Shown one piece after another: positions 8,311 to 16,693 of a stretch of DNA of 58,049 nt. The stretch's first letter is position 1. Each line of letters begins with the position of its first letter. The position numbers and the translations under genes are program-made. The notes beneath the pieces are model-generated. The model did no database searches. It was not told the DNA's origin and saw only the letters and a program-made list of their open reading frames with translations. The stretch is from Calditrichota bacterium (GTDB lineage Bacteria > Zhuqueibacterota > Zhuqueibacteria > Thermofontimicrobiales > Thermofontimicrobiaceae). The stretch lies in assembly GCA_013152715.1 (NCBI GenBank), contig JAADFU010000180.1, positions 1,594 to 59,642 of the forward strand, read 5' to 3'.

Positions 8311-9429
8311 ATGGCTCAATATCGAATCGCGTGGCTGCCCGGCGACGGCGTTGGAAAAGATGTGATGGAAGCGGCGAAAATTGTGTTGGACGCTTTTAAA
8401 TTTGACGCTGAATATGTGCACGGCGACATTGGCTGGGAATTTTGGCGTGCGGAAGGCGATCCGCTGCCCAAACGGACGATTAAGATGTTGAAAACTACGG
8501 ATTGCGCGCTTTTCGGTGCGATTACTTCCAAACCCAAAGAGGAAGCGGCGAAAGAATTGGCGCCGGAATTGCAGGGAAAGGGCTATGTCTATTCCAGTCC
8601 GATCGTGCGTTTGCGGCAGGAATTCGATTTGCGGACGAATTTACGCCCTTGCAGGGCTTATCCGGGCAATCCGTTGAATTACCGCGACGATATTGACATT
8701 ACTGTTTTTCGTGAAAATACAGAAGATTTGTATTCGGGCGTGGAATTTCACCCTGTGCCTCGGGAAGTTATGGACGTGCTGAATTCTCACCATCCGAAAA
8801 TGAAGCGTTTCGCAGAGCAGTCTCTCGACGACGTGGCAATTTCTCTGCGAATCATTACCCGGCGCGCGGCACAAAACATCATTCGCGATGCGTTTGAGTT
8901 CGCTAAACAACACGGTAAAAAAAATGTAACCATTGTGGAAAAGCCGAACGTGATCCGTGAGACCAGCGGCTTGATGGTGCGCGAGGCGAGGAAAATCGCG
9001 CGGGAATACCCGGGAATTGAATTGTGGGAGACGAACATTGACGCGCAGTGCATGTGGCTGATTAAAAATCCGCAAATTTACGATGTGCTGGTTACGTCCA
9101 ACATGTTCGGTGACATCATTTCCGATTTGTCCGCACAATTGGTCGGCGGACTCGGTTTTGCGTGCAGCGGAAATATCGGCGATGATTATGCCGTTTTTGA
9201 GCCCACGCACGGATCTGCTCCCAAATATGCGGGCCAGTACAAAGTGAATCCCATCGCCATGCTGCTGTCCGTGCGGCTGATGTTTGACTATTTGGGCAAA
9301 GCAGAATATCGCGACAAATTGGAAAGCGCCATCGCCAAAGTAATTCGCGAAGGCAAGGTTCGCACCTATGACATGGGCGGAAATTCCAGCACCCTGGAAA
9401 TGGCAGAGGAAGTTGCGAGGAATCTTTGA
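8311..9429 (+). CDS. Isocitrate/isopropylmalate-type NAD-dependent dehydrogenase
   Basis: A 372-residue beta-decarboxylating dehydrogenase. Landmarks are LPGDGVGKDV at the N-terminus, RLRQEFDLRTNLRPCRAYPG, FRENTEDLYSGVEF (the substrate-binding helix; the E-N-T-E-D-Y form favours isocitrate over isopropylmalate), the ITRRA segment, VEKPNVIRETSG with the catalytic lysine, and metal-binding aspartates in VTSNMFGDIISD. FEPTHGSAPKYAG is the usual nucleotide-site motif. It probably oxidises isocitrate to 2-oxoglutarate, although homoisocitrate and isopropylmalate relatives are close and no leucine genes are adjacent. GAAGGAGAG lies before ATG 8311. It is a single gene. Confidence 0.85.
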   Translation: MAQYRIAWLPGDGVGKDVMEAAKIVLDAFKFDAEYVHGDIGWEFWRAEGDPLPKRTIKMLKTTDCALFGAITSKPKEEAAKELAPELQGKGYVYSSPIVRLRQEFDLRTNLRPCRAYPGNPLNYRDDIDITVFRENTEDLYSGVEFHPVPREVMDVLNSHHPKMKRFAEQSLDDVAISLRIITRRAAQNIIRDAFEFAKQHGKKNVTIVEKPNVIRETSGLMVREARKIAREYPGIELWETNIDAQCMWLIKNPQIYDVLVTSNMFGDIISDLSAQLVGGLGFACSGNIGDDYAVFEPTHGSAPKYAGQYKVNPIAMLLSVRLMFDYLGKAEYRDKLESAIAKVIREGKVRTYDMGGNSSTLEMAEEVARNL

Positions 9430-9667
9430 TTCGCCGCAGAGGCACAAAGGACACAGAGAAAGATTTTGAATATCAAATAATTTTTTTTCGTAAGCTTTGG
9501 CGCCATAAAAAGCTGCATAGATTTCGTCCGTCCGGCATCTAAAATTAAAGGTTTAAAGCTGCGATCCGGTTTTTTTTACTATTCAATCGCAGCAATTTTT
9601 TAGCAATTAATGAGGATGAAAGATTCGAAACAAGCAACTCGAAACTCGAAATACATAACTTGAAACT
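9430..9667. repeat. Degenerate low-complexity repeats between the dehydrogenase and GH57 genes
   Basis: Two repeat-like tracts lie here: a CGCAGAGGCACAAAGGACAC tract at about 9434-9460 (a pattern of CAGAG/CACAG units known from intergenic DNA of many bacteria) and an imperfect CGAAAC/CGAAAT iteration at about 9625-9667 that runs into the start of the GH57 frame. Confidence 0.45.
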
Positions 9668-9680
9668 CTCAGGAAAAGCA

Positions 9681-11846
9681 TTGAAAAAAATAAAGCTTGC
9701 ATTAGGTATCCATAATCATCAACCAGTCGGAAATTTTGATTTTGTTTTTGAAGATGCGTATCAACGGGCATATTCGCCTTTTTTGCAAATTTTAGAAAAA
9801 CACCCAAAGATCAAATTGGCGCAACACTACACCGGCGTTTTGTTCGAATGGCTGCTCAATCGCGACGCGGATTTCGGAAAAATGCTGCGTCAGATGGTGG
9901 CGCGTGGTCAGATTGAAATGATGAGCGGCGGATTTTACGAGCCGATTTTGGTGAATATTCCGGATGAAGACAAGCTCGGACAAATCGACAAACTCAACCG
10001 CTTCGTCAAAGAGCACACGGGTTATGATGCGAAAGGTCTGTGGCTGGCGGAGAGAATCTGGGAGCCGCAGTTGCCAAAAATTTTGGCGCAGACCGGCGCC
10101 CGCTACGTGGTGATTGATGATTCCCATTTCAAAACCGCGGGTCTGGAGGAAAAAGATCTGTACGGTTATTATTTGACCGAAGAAACGGGGTCTGTGATCA
10201 ATATTTTTCCCATCAGCGAGCGGCTACGGTACACAATTCCTTTTGCGGATCCGCAAGAGACGATTGATTTTTTGGCGTCAATCGCAACCGAGGAAGGCGA
10301 CAAATTAGTGGTTTTTGCCGATGACGGGGAAAAGTTTGGCATTTGGCCGAATACCTACAAGCATTGTTACGAGGACGGCTGGCTGGAAAAGTTTTTCATG
10401 GCGCTGGAAGAAAATAGCGAGTGGATCGAATTGGTTCATTTTTCCGAGGCACTGGAAACGTTACTCCCGCTGGGACGCGTTTATTTGCCTACGGCTTCTT
10501 ACCGCGAGATGATGGAATGGGCGCTGCCGTCGCAAGCAATTTTGCGCTACGGGGAATTTGAGCAGCAACTGAAAGAAGCTGGCATTTTTGATAAATACAA
10601 AATGTTCGTGCGCGGTGGGTTCTGGCGTAATTTTTTGGCGAAATATCCGGAGTCCAACAATTTGCACAAGAAATCTCTGCGTGTCAGCCGGAAGATTCAA
10701 GCGGCGAAGCAGATGAAAAAAATCGATTCACAATTGCTGGAAAAAGCGCAGGATCATTTGTGGGCGGGTCAGACTAATTGTCCGTATTGGCACGGCATTT
10801 TCGGCGGTCTTTATTTGAACAATTTGCGCTATGCTGTTTACAAAAATATGATTCAGGCGGAAGGAATTTTGGATCGGCTGACTCATTCTGACGCTGATTT
10901 TCGCAAAGGTTGGGTGTCTGTCGAGAATTGCGACATTGATGCTGACGGCCGTGATGAAATCCTCGTCGAATCAAAAATTTACAATTTGTATTTTTCGCCG
11001 CATTCCGGCGGGACGTTGTTTGAGATGGATTTTAAGCCGAAAGCTGTCAATCTGCTGGATACAATGACGCGCCGGTACGAGGCTTATCATCAACGACTGT
11101 TGGATTTGGCGAAACAGAAAAAGAATGGAAATGGCAGCGCGACAAAAAGTATTCATGAAATTGTAACAGTCAAAGAGCCCGGGCTGGAAAAAAGACTCAA
11201 ATATGATTGGTATCGCCGGACAAGCTTCATCGATCATTTTCTCGGAGAAGATTCACAGCTTACCGACGTTGCCAATTGTGAATATGATGAAGTTGGCGAT
11301 TTCGTCGCCGGTGAGTACGCGGCAAAAGTACAACAAAAAAGCGGCAGTGTCCGCGTTTCGCTCGCCCGTTCCGGGCAGGTGCGGAAAAATGGGCAGTTTT
11401 TTCCCGTCCGTATTGCCAAGCATATTGACATCCCGGCGGGCGAATCAGAATTGAGAATTTTGTATGAGCTTACAAATCAAACAACGGAATGGCTGGAGTT
11501 GTGGTTTGCGGTGGAAATGAATTTCGCTTTATTGGCGGGGAATGCACCTGATCGATACTATTATTTTGATCAGAAAATTGACGGCGACACTCATTTAGCG
11601 AGTCAGGGAATTGTGCCGCGGGTGCGAAAAATGGGGCTGAAAGACGAATGGATGAAAATCGACGCGCAAATAAAATTTGATTCCGCGACTGACGTGTGGC
11701 GGTTTCCGATAGAGACCATTTCGCAATCCGAAGGCGGATTCGAGCGCGTGTATCAGAGTTCGGTTGTTTTGCCCAACTGGAAAATAAAATTGGCAGAAAA
11801 TAAAAAATGGCAGATTGCCATGACAATAAAAATTGTAACATTATAA
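9681..11846 (+). CDS. GH57 4-alpha-glucanotransferase/alpha-amylase
   Basis: A 721-residue cytoplasmic glycoside hydrolase family 57 enzyme of the 4-alpha-glucanotransferase/amylase type, remodelling maltodextrins or glycogen. Domains: the GH57 (beta/alpha)7 barrel (about 5-290) with HNHQPVGNF, GGFYEPIL, WLAERIWEP (nucleophile glutamate at about 124) and FADDGEKFG (acid/base aspartate about 214-215); then a DUF1925-like helical segment and a DUF1926-like C-terminal beta domain. The catalytic numbering agrees with the well-studied archaeal glucanotransferase. No ATG precedes the first motif; TTG at 9681 is chosen because AGGA lies six bases upstream, though an in-frame TTG at 9660 is possible. 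CtpA follows after 19 bases. Confidence 0.88.
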   Translation: MKKIKLALGIHNHQPVGNFDFVFEDAYQRAYSPFLQILEKHPKIKLAQHYTGVLFEWLLNRDADFGKMLRQMVARGQIEMMSGGFYEPILVNIPDEDKLGQIDKLNRFVKEHTGYDAKGLWLAERIWEPQLPKILAQTGARYVVIDDSHFKTAGLEEKDLYGYYLTEETGSVINIFPISERLRYTIPFADPQETIDFLASIATEEGDKLVVFADDGEKFGIWPNTYKHCYEDGWLEKFFMALEENSEWIELVHFSEALETLLPLGRVYLPTASYREMMEWALPSQAILRYGEFEQQLKEAGIFDKYKMFVRGGFWRNFLAKYPESNNLHKKSLRVSRKIQAAKQMKKIDSQLLEKAQDHLWAGQTNCPYWHGIFGGLYLNNLRYAVYKNMIQAEGILDRLTHSDADFRKGWVSVENCDIDADGRDEILVESKIYNLYFSPHSGGTLFEMDFKPKAVNLLDTMTRRYEAYHQRLLDLAKQKKNGNGSATKSIHEIVTVKEPGLEKRLKYDWYRRTSFIDHFLGEDSQLTDVANCEYDEVGDFVAGEYAAKVQQKSGSVRVSLARSGQVRKNGQFFPVRIAKHIDIPAGESELRILYELTNQTTEWLELWFAVEMNFALLAGNAPDRYYYFDQKIDGDTHLASQGIVPRVRKMGLKDEWMKIDAQIKFDSATDVWRFPIETISQSEGGFERVYQSSVVLPNWKIKLAENKKWQIAMTIKIVTL

Positions 11847-11865
11847 AAAGGATGGGTTTTTCGAA

Positions 11866-13455
11866 ATGCGAGGTATTAGACGTTCGACATTTGTGCTCGG
11901 AGTTTTTGTTTTAATCAGCATCGGCTTGATTATCAGCGTGACTCAAGGCTATCTTTTTTCTGCGGACAACACCTACAAACAGCTTTCCCGATTCATGGAC
12001 GTGCTGAAAATTATCCGTTCCTATTACGTGGAAGATGTGAGTACGGAAAAGCTAATCACCGGCGCTATCGAGGGGATGTTAGAGAAATTAGATCCGCATT
12101 CCATTTACATCGAGCCGAAGAAACTGAAGGAGATCACCGAGCAATTTCAGGGGAGCTATCAAGGGATCGGAATTGAGTTTATCATTCAGAACAAAGTGCT
12201 GACGGTTGTCGCGCCGATTGCCGGTTCGCCTTCCGAAGCTCTGGGAATCAGGCCAGGCGATCAAATTGTCAAAATTGAAGGGGAGAGTGCCTACGGCATT
12301 ACCGAAGCCGAAGTGCAGAGAAAGCTCAAAGGCCCCAAAGGAACAAAAGTGACCGTAACGATTCGTCGTCCCGGCATGGAAGATCCGTTCAACCTGACAA
12401 TTACCCGCGACCGAATTCCCATTTACAGCGTGATGGCGCATTTTATGGTGGACGACAAAATCGGCTATATTTATGTCGGCCGATTTGCCCAGACGACCGT
12501 GGACGAGTTTGACAAAGCGTATCGCGATTTGCAGGCGCAAGGCATGAGCGCGTTGCTACTGGATCTGCGCGGTAACACTGGCGGTTATCTGGATCAAGCG
12601 TTTAAGATGGCGGATCGATTTATTGACGGCGGGAAGAAAATAGTTTTCACCAAAGGGCGGATTCCCGAATCGAATACGGAATTTTTGTCCACGGATCGCG
12701 CGACGATTCCCAAAATCCCGTTGATCATTTTAATTGACAAAGGTTCCGCCAGCGCCTCTGAGATCGTTTCCGGTGCAATTCAGGACTGGGATCGCGGTTT
12801 GATCGTTGGCGAGACCAGTTTTGGCAAGGGGCTTGTTCAGACGCAAATTCCGCTGAGCGACGGTTCGGCGGTACGTATCACCACGGCGCGCTATTACACG
12901 CCGAGCGGACGACTCATTCAGCGATCTTATGAACATGGATTGATGGATTATTACACGTCGGGATACGATGAGACAGTCAAAAATGAAAACAACAAAAATA
13001 ATCATCGCCCCGTATTTTACACCCATGCCGGACGCAAAGTCTACGGCGGCGGCGGCATTACTCCGGACGTGAAAATAAAGAATAAAACGATTACAAAATT
13101 TACAACGGAGCTGATTTTCAAGAGATTATTTTTTGAATTTGGTTCCAAGTATGCGGCAAAACATCAGCGATTGAAAGCAGATTTTCCGCAGTTCAAGAAG
13201 AATTTTGTCATAGATAAGACGCTGTTGACGGAATTTAGGGCATTTGTTGAAAGAAAAGGCCTGAAATTTAAAGAAGATGATTTTAAGCAAGATTTGCAGT
13301 ACATAAAATTGATGATCAAATCTGATATTGCGCGCAATTTGTGGGGATCAAAGCAATATTATGAAATTCGCATACTGGGAGACGATCAAGTACAGGAAGC
13401 GCTAAACCATTTTCCGGAAGCGGCTCGCATCGCAAAAATTAGCGGTTGGAACTAA
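11866..13455 (+). CDS. C-terminal processing peptidase (S41, CtpA/Prc type)
   Basis: A 529-residue exported serine protease with an N-terminal signal-anchor (about 8-32), a PDZ domain (about 95-180: GIGIEF, GSPSEALGIRPGDQIVKIEG) and the S41 catalytic core (LLLDLRGNTGGYLDQA, DKGSASASEI, SFGKGLVQTQIPLSDGSAVRITTARYYTPSGRLIQ). Serine 296 and lysine 321 form the expected Ser-Lys dyad with the usual spacing of 25. Such enzymes trim C-termini of periplasmic proteins or peptidoglycan hydrolases. A C-terminal extension of about 170 residues beyond the core is present, longer than in CtpA of Bacillus but seen in Bacteroidetes forms. Start ATG 11866 lies 19 bases after the GH57 stop, with AAAGGATGG upstream. 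Confidence 0.9.
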   Translation: MRGIRRSTFVLGVFVLISIGLIISVTQGYLFSADNTYKQLSRFMDVLKIIRSYYVEDVSTEKLITGAIEGMLEKLDPHSIYIEPKKLKEITEQFQGSYQGIGIEFIIQNKVLTVVAPIAGSPSEALGIRPGDQIVKIEGESAYGITEAEVQRKLKGPKGTKVTVTIRRPGMEDPFNLTITRDRIPIYSVMAHFMVDDKIGYIYVGRFAQTTVDEFDKAYRDLQAQGMSALLLDLRGNTGGYLDQAFKMADRFIDGGKKIVFTKGRIPESNTEFLSTDRATIPKIPLIILIDKGSASASEIVSGAIQDWDRGLIVGETSFGKGLVQTQIPLSDGSAVRITTARYYTPSGRLIQRSYEHGLMDYYTSGYDETVKNENNKNNHRPVFYTHAGRKVYGGGGITPDVKIKNKTITKFTTELIFKRLFFEFGSKYAAKHQRLKADFPQFKKNFVIDKTLLTEFRAFVERKGLKFKEDDFKQDLQYIKLMIKSDIARNLWGSKQYYEIRILGDDQVQEALNHFPEAARIAKISGWN

Positions 13456-13545
13456 TCGACCGGCATAAAAAATATGAATTACAACGGTTAATCGTACGAT
13501 TACATCAATTTTTGCATTATCACTTTTCGGCAATTAAAAAAAGTA

Positions 13546-13574
13546 TTGACTTTTACTAAAAAATTAATTATAAT
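13546..13574 (+). promoter_or_regulatory. Strong sigma-70 promoter for the TonB operon
   Basis: TTGACT, 17-base spacer, TATAAT: almost consensus, about 70 bases before the exbB start. It makes the TonB operon independent of ctpA. Confidence 0.8.
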
Positions 13575-13645
13575 ATTCTTTAAGTTTAATATCTAAATTC
13601 GAATATCAATTCAATTCAATGAACTAATCAAGGAGGTTTAAGAGG

Positions 13646-14260
13646 ATGATTGAGCTTTTTGTCAAAGGCGGATTAATGATGTGGCCGATTTTGTTCTTCT
13701 TTGTGTTAGGTTTGGTCATTAGCCTGGAGCGATTCTGGTCATTAACGCGCGCATCGGTGAATACGCGCAAGTTTATGACGAAAATTCAAACCGCGCTGTC
13801 AGAAGGCGGTGTGGAAGCAGCGAAAGAAGTCTGTGAAAACACGCGCGGGCCTCTGGCGTCAATTTTTCATGCGGGACTTTCCCGGGCAGATCAAGGTATT
13901 GAACAAGTGGAAAAGGCGATTATGAATGCCGGCTCCATTGAAATGGCTTTTCTGGAAAAAGGTCTCATTTGGTTGTCCACGGTAGTGAGCGTCGCCCCGA
14001 TGTTAGGATTCACCGGAACGGTTTGGGGAATGATTATGGCCTTTAACGACATCGCAAAGGCAAATGATATTTCTCCGACAATCGTTGCGACTGGTATTTC
14101 TGTCGCGTTGTTGACAACGCTGTTCGGATTGATTGTGGCGATCATCATTCAATTTTTTCACAACTATTTCGTTTCGCGCATCGACAAATTAATTATTGAT
14201 ATGGAAGAGGGATCCGTGGAATTGGTTGACACATTGGTAAATTTAAACAAAGCGAAATAA
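13646..14260 (+). CDS. ExbB/TolQ/MotA proton-channel protein (TonB set)
   Basis: A 204-residue inner-membrane protein with three transmembrane segments (about 7-25, 110-135 and 150-175) and the TolQ/ExbB signature around APMLGFTGTVWGMIMAFNDIA and ISVALLTTLFGLIVAI. ExbB pentamers form the proton channel that drives TonB. It opens an operon ExbB-ExbD-ExbD-TonB with its own near-consensus promoter and a strong AAGGAGG ribosome binding site. Compared with E. coli ExbB (about 240) it is slightly short but complete. Confidence 0.92.
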   Translation: MIELFVKGGLMMWPILFFFVLGLVISLERFWSLTRASVNTRKFMTKIQTALSEGGVEAAKEVCENTRGPLASIFHAGLSRADQGIEQVEKAIMNAGSIEMAFLEKGLIWLSTVVSVAPMLGFTGTVWGMIMAFNDIAKANDISPTIVATGISVALLTTLFGLIVAIIIQFFHNYFVSRIDKLIIDMEEGSVELVDTLVNLNKAK

Positions 14261-14301
14261 GCTGAAGGATTTCCCCCCTCTATATCAAGGAGAATGTAAC
14301 A

Positions 14302-14703
14302 ATGATGGTAGAAAAGAGAAAGAAGAAACCCACAGAGATTCCTTCTTCATCGTTGGCGGATATAGCATTTCTTTTGCTAATTTTCTTCCTGGTGACCACC
14401 ACCATCGATGTGGACAAAGGGATTGGTCTGGTTCTGCCGCCGAAAGGAGAAACAAAAGAGGTAAGCAAGAAAAACATCATCAGCCTGCTGGTGAATGCCG
14501 AGGGAAAAGTTATGCTCGGCGATCAGGTTGTGGATATTCCCATGATCAAAAGCATTATTCGGCGAAAACTGGCGGAGAATGATAAGTTGATCGTTTCGGT
14601 GAAAACGGACGCGAACACTAAATATCGCTATTACATCCAAGTACTGGATCAATTAAAACAGGCAAACGCAACGCGTATCTCAATAGCGGAACCAGAGCAG
14701 TAA
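14302..14703 (+). CDS. ExbD/TolR biopolymer transport protein (first copy)
   Basis: A 133-residue ExbD/TolR protein: short cytoplasmic N-terminus, a single transmembrane helix (about 18-38) with the conserved aspartate in SLADIAFLLLIFFLVTTTID, and a periplasmic domain ending SVKTDANTKYRYYIQVLDQLKQA. It rotates inside the ExbB pentamer and passes proton-motive energy to TonB. The start with AAGGAGA upstream is ATG 14302; ATG 14305 directly after is equally possible. Two ExbD copies in one operon are common in Bacteroidetes-related phyla. Confidence 0.92.
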   Translation: MMVEKRKKKPTEIPSSSLADIAFLLLIFFLVTTTIDVDKGIGLVLPPKGETKEVSKKNIISLLVNAEGKVMLGDQVVDIPMIKSIIRRKLAENDKLIVSVKTDANTKYRYYIQVLDQLKQANATRISIAEPEQ

Positions 14704-14760
14704 GTTTCTGGTTTAATAATTGAAGGAAGCTTTCAAAAAGCAATATTAGGAGATAAGGCC

Positions 14761-15183
14761 TTGAAGTTCAATAAAAAAAGTAAAGCGGAAGCTGGGATAC
14801 CAACAGCCTCAATGCCTGATATTATCTTTATGCTCCTCATCTTTTTCATGGTAACCACGGTATTCAAAGAGTTTCGTGGAATACCGGTTCGCTTGCCGGC
14901 GGCGCGGAAAATAGAAAAGCTGCCTGGCAAACGAAATGTCGCTTACATCTATGCAGACGATCGCGATCGGGTATCTATTGATGACAAATTTGTAGAAATT
15001 AGAGAAATTTCGCGCTTGATGTACGACAAGATGAGGGATGAGATTGCCCCTCTTCGTGTTGTTTCCATGAAAATTGATGAGCGTGCGAATATGGGGTTTG
15101 TAACAAAAATCCAAGAGGAGCTAAGGAAGGCAGGCGGCACCGCTCTTAATGTAAATTATTCAACAAAAACAGCAAGTAAGTAA
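14761..15183 (+). CDS. ExbD/TolR biopolymer transport protein (second copy)
   Basis: A 140-residue second ExbD with the same build: membrane aspartate in SMPDIIFMLLIFFMVTTVF and a periplasmic domain with VVSMKIDERANMGFVTKIQEELRKAG. The start is a TTG at 14761, supported by GGAGATAAG upstream; no ATG exists before the transmembrane helix. It probably forms a heterodimer with the first ExbD in the channel. Confidence 0.9.
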   Translation: MKFNKKSKAEAGIPTASMPDIIFMLLIFFMVTTVFKEFRGIPVRLPAARKIEKLPGKRNVAYIYADDRDRVSIDDKFVEIREISRLMYDKMRDEIAPLRVVSMKIDERANMGFVTKIQEELRKAGGTALNVNYSTKTASK

Positions 15184-15198
15184 AAGAGGTGAATTGTC

Positions 15199-15843
15199 AT
15201 GGCGTTTCATAAAAATCCCGCAGTGGATCTTAAGTTAAAATACAAAAGAACCATTGAATTCACCACGGTAATTTCCCTGCTGCTGTGCATTTTGATTTTT
15301 CAAGCGTTCAAAAAGTTTGAGCAGAAAAAGGTCATCAAAAATATCGAAATTCAGAAAATCGAAGTTGACCAGATTCCTCAGACAAAGCAGGAAAAATTGC
15401 CACCGCCGCCGTCACGTCCAGCGATTCCGATTGAGAGTGAGAGCGAGGATATTCCGGATGATGCAACCATCGACCAAACCGATATCAATTTTGACGAAGT
15501 TCCTCCGCCTCCGCCCGCGCCTCCGACAGATGATGATCAAATCGTCTTTGTTCCCTATGACGAAGCGCCGTCGCCAATTGGAGGGTTCGGGGCAATTCAG
15601 CGCAATCTGGAGTATCCTGAGATTGCCCGAAAAGCTGGAATTGAAGGCACGGTTATCGTTTACGCGCAAATTGACAGAACCGGCAAGGTAATCAGAACAA
15701 AAGTGGTCAAACCGCTGGGAAATAGCGGCTGTAACGAAGCTGCTGTAAAGGCGATTAAAGCAGTGAAATGGAAACCCGCTAAACAGCGCGACAAAGCGGT
15801 AACTGTCTGGGTGAGTGTACCGGTGAAATTCAAATTGAAATAA
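15199..15843 (+). CDS. TonB family energy transducer
   Basis: A 214-residue TonB: cytoplasmic N-terminus, one transmembrane helix (about 24-38), a proline-rich periplasmic spacer (PPPPSRPAIPIE, PPPPPAPPTDDD) and a TonB C-terminal domain (about 140-214: YPEIARKAGIEGTVIVYAQIDRTGKV, CNEAAVKAIKAVKWKPAKQRDKAV, VPVKFKLK). It transmits energy from ExbB/ExbD to outer-membrane receptors. AGAGGTGA precedes the start 15 bases after exbD2. It ends the operon at a clear terminator. No TonB-dependent receptor gene is in the window. Confidence 0.92.
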   Translation: MAFHKNPAVDLKLKYKRTIEFTTVISLLLCILIFQAFKKFEQKKVIKNIEIQKIEVDQIPQTKQEKLPPPPSRPAIPIESESEDIPDDATIDQTDINFDEVPPPPPAPPTDDDQIVFVPYDEAPSPIGGFGAIQRNLEYPEIARKAGIEGTVIVYAQIDRTGKVIRTKVVKPLGNSGCNEAAVKAIKAVKWKPAKQRDKAVTVWVSVPVKFKLK

Positions 15844-15871
15844 GAAGTATTTCTTGTTGGTAAAGTTTTGG

Positions 15872-15904
15872 GAGCGGTATATTTTCGAATGTACCGCTCT
15901 TTTC
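15872..15904 (+). terminator. Terminator of the TonB operon
   Basis: GAGCGGTA pairs with TACCGCTC around a 12-base loop, followed by TTTTC. The next gene begins just beyond it. Confidence 0.75.
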
Positions 15905-15918
15905 ATTTGTGGCTTGCT

Positions 15919-16440
15919 ATGAAAAAAATAAGCATTTACATTTTGTCGCTCGGTATTTTGTCTTTGTTGATGGGCTTTTGCGTCAATCCCTTTGCCCCCA
16001 AATTGGAAAAATCCGACCAGCAAGGCTTAATCATTACAGAGCAAAAAACGCCCGACGAAGTCCTGCAAAATTTCAAATACGCCTACGTTTTCAAAGATTC
16101 GGTGCTTTACGCGGATTTGCTGGATAGCTCTTTTGTTTTCATCTTTTTTGACCCTGAAGAACAATCCTCCGGCAGTTTCATGAGTTGGGGCAGAGATGTG
16201 GATTTGACGACAACAGGCCGTTTGTTCCGCAATTTCGATGTCATTGATTTAATCTGGAACTCCACAGTTTATTCCATCCTCGAAGAAGACAGGGCGGAAA
16301 TGTCCAAGAGCTTTCACCTCACGCTGAGCAAGGATAACGAATCAATCTCCGTCAGCGGCGACGCCATTTTCCTATTTGCCAAAAACCAATTCGACGGGAA
16401 ATGGCGCATTTTGCAGTGGAAAGACGAGTCAGATCTCTAA
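15919..16440 (+). CDS. Small putative lipoprotein, unknown function
   Basis: A 173-residue protein with a short basic start (MKKISIYI), a hydrophobic core and a cysteine at about residue 20 (LMGFCVNPFAPKLE), which looks like a lipoprotein signal even though phenylalanine before the cysteine is not canonical. The mature part is probably an NTF2-like small alpha/beta domain (TPDEVLQNFKYAYVFKDSVLYADLLDSSFVF at its start and a final GKWRILQWKDE strand), judged only by overall pattern. ATG 15919 is chosen over a longer frame starting inside the terminator hairpin. No ribosome binding site is obvious. It lies directly behind the TonB operon terminator. Confidence 0.7.
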   Translation: MKKISIYILSLGILSLLMGFCVNPFAPKLEKSDQQGLIITEQKTPDEVLQNFKYAYVFKDSVLYADLLDSSFVFIFFDPEEQSSGSFMSWGRDVDLTTTGRLFRNFDVIDLIWNSTVYSILEEDRAEMSKSFHLTLSKDNESISVSGDAIFLFAKNQFDGKWRILQWKDESDL

Positions 16441-16614
16441 TTTTTTCGCTTTACCATCGTTTGCCTGGCGGCAGCGTAAGGCACAAAAAGCACACAACAA
16501 ATAAAAAAATATTTTAGCCTCATCTGTGCGAAATTTCGTTTTATTCAATCCTTTGTATTTGCCTCATATTTTTGCTAATTTTACTTTGAGCCTCGGGGAT
16601 TGAAAAAAGCCGAC

Positions 16615-16656
16615 AAAAAAAGGCCAGCCAAAAATTTTCCGGCTGACCTTTTTTAG
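16615..16656. terminator. Bidirectional terminator between lipoprotein gene and envelope operon
   Basis: AAAAAAGGCCAGCC pairs with GGCTGACCTTTTTT (one mismatch) around an 11-base loop; it can end both convergent transcripts. Upstream, about 16460-16500, is a stretch loosely like the CAGAG/CACAA repeat at 9434. Confidence 0.75.
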
Positions 16657-16693
16657 AATGTCCTTCCGGACAAATATGAAAACCACATTCCCC

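Noticed and set aside
8641-9447. A 268-codon minus-strand frame opposite the dehydrogenase
   Set aside because: It mirrors a well-supported dehydrogenase gene and reads as low-information sequence rich in His, Arg and Phe.
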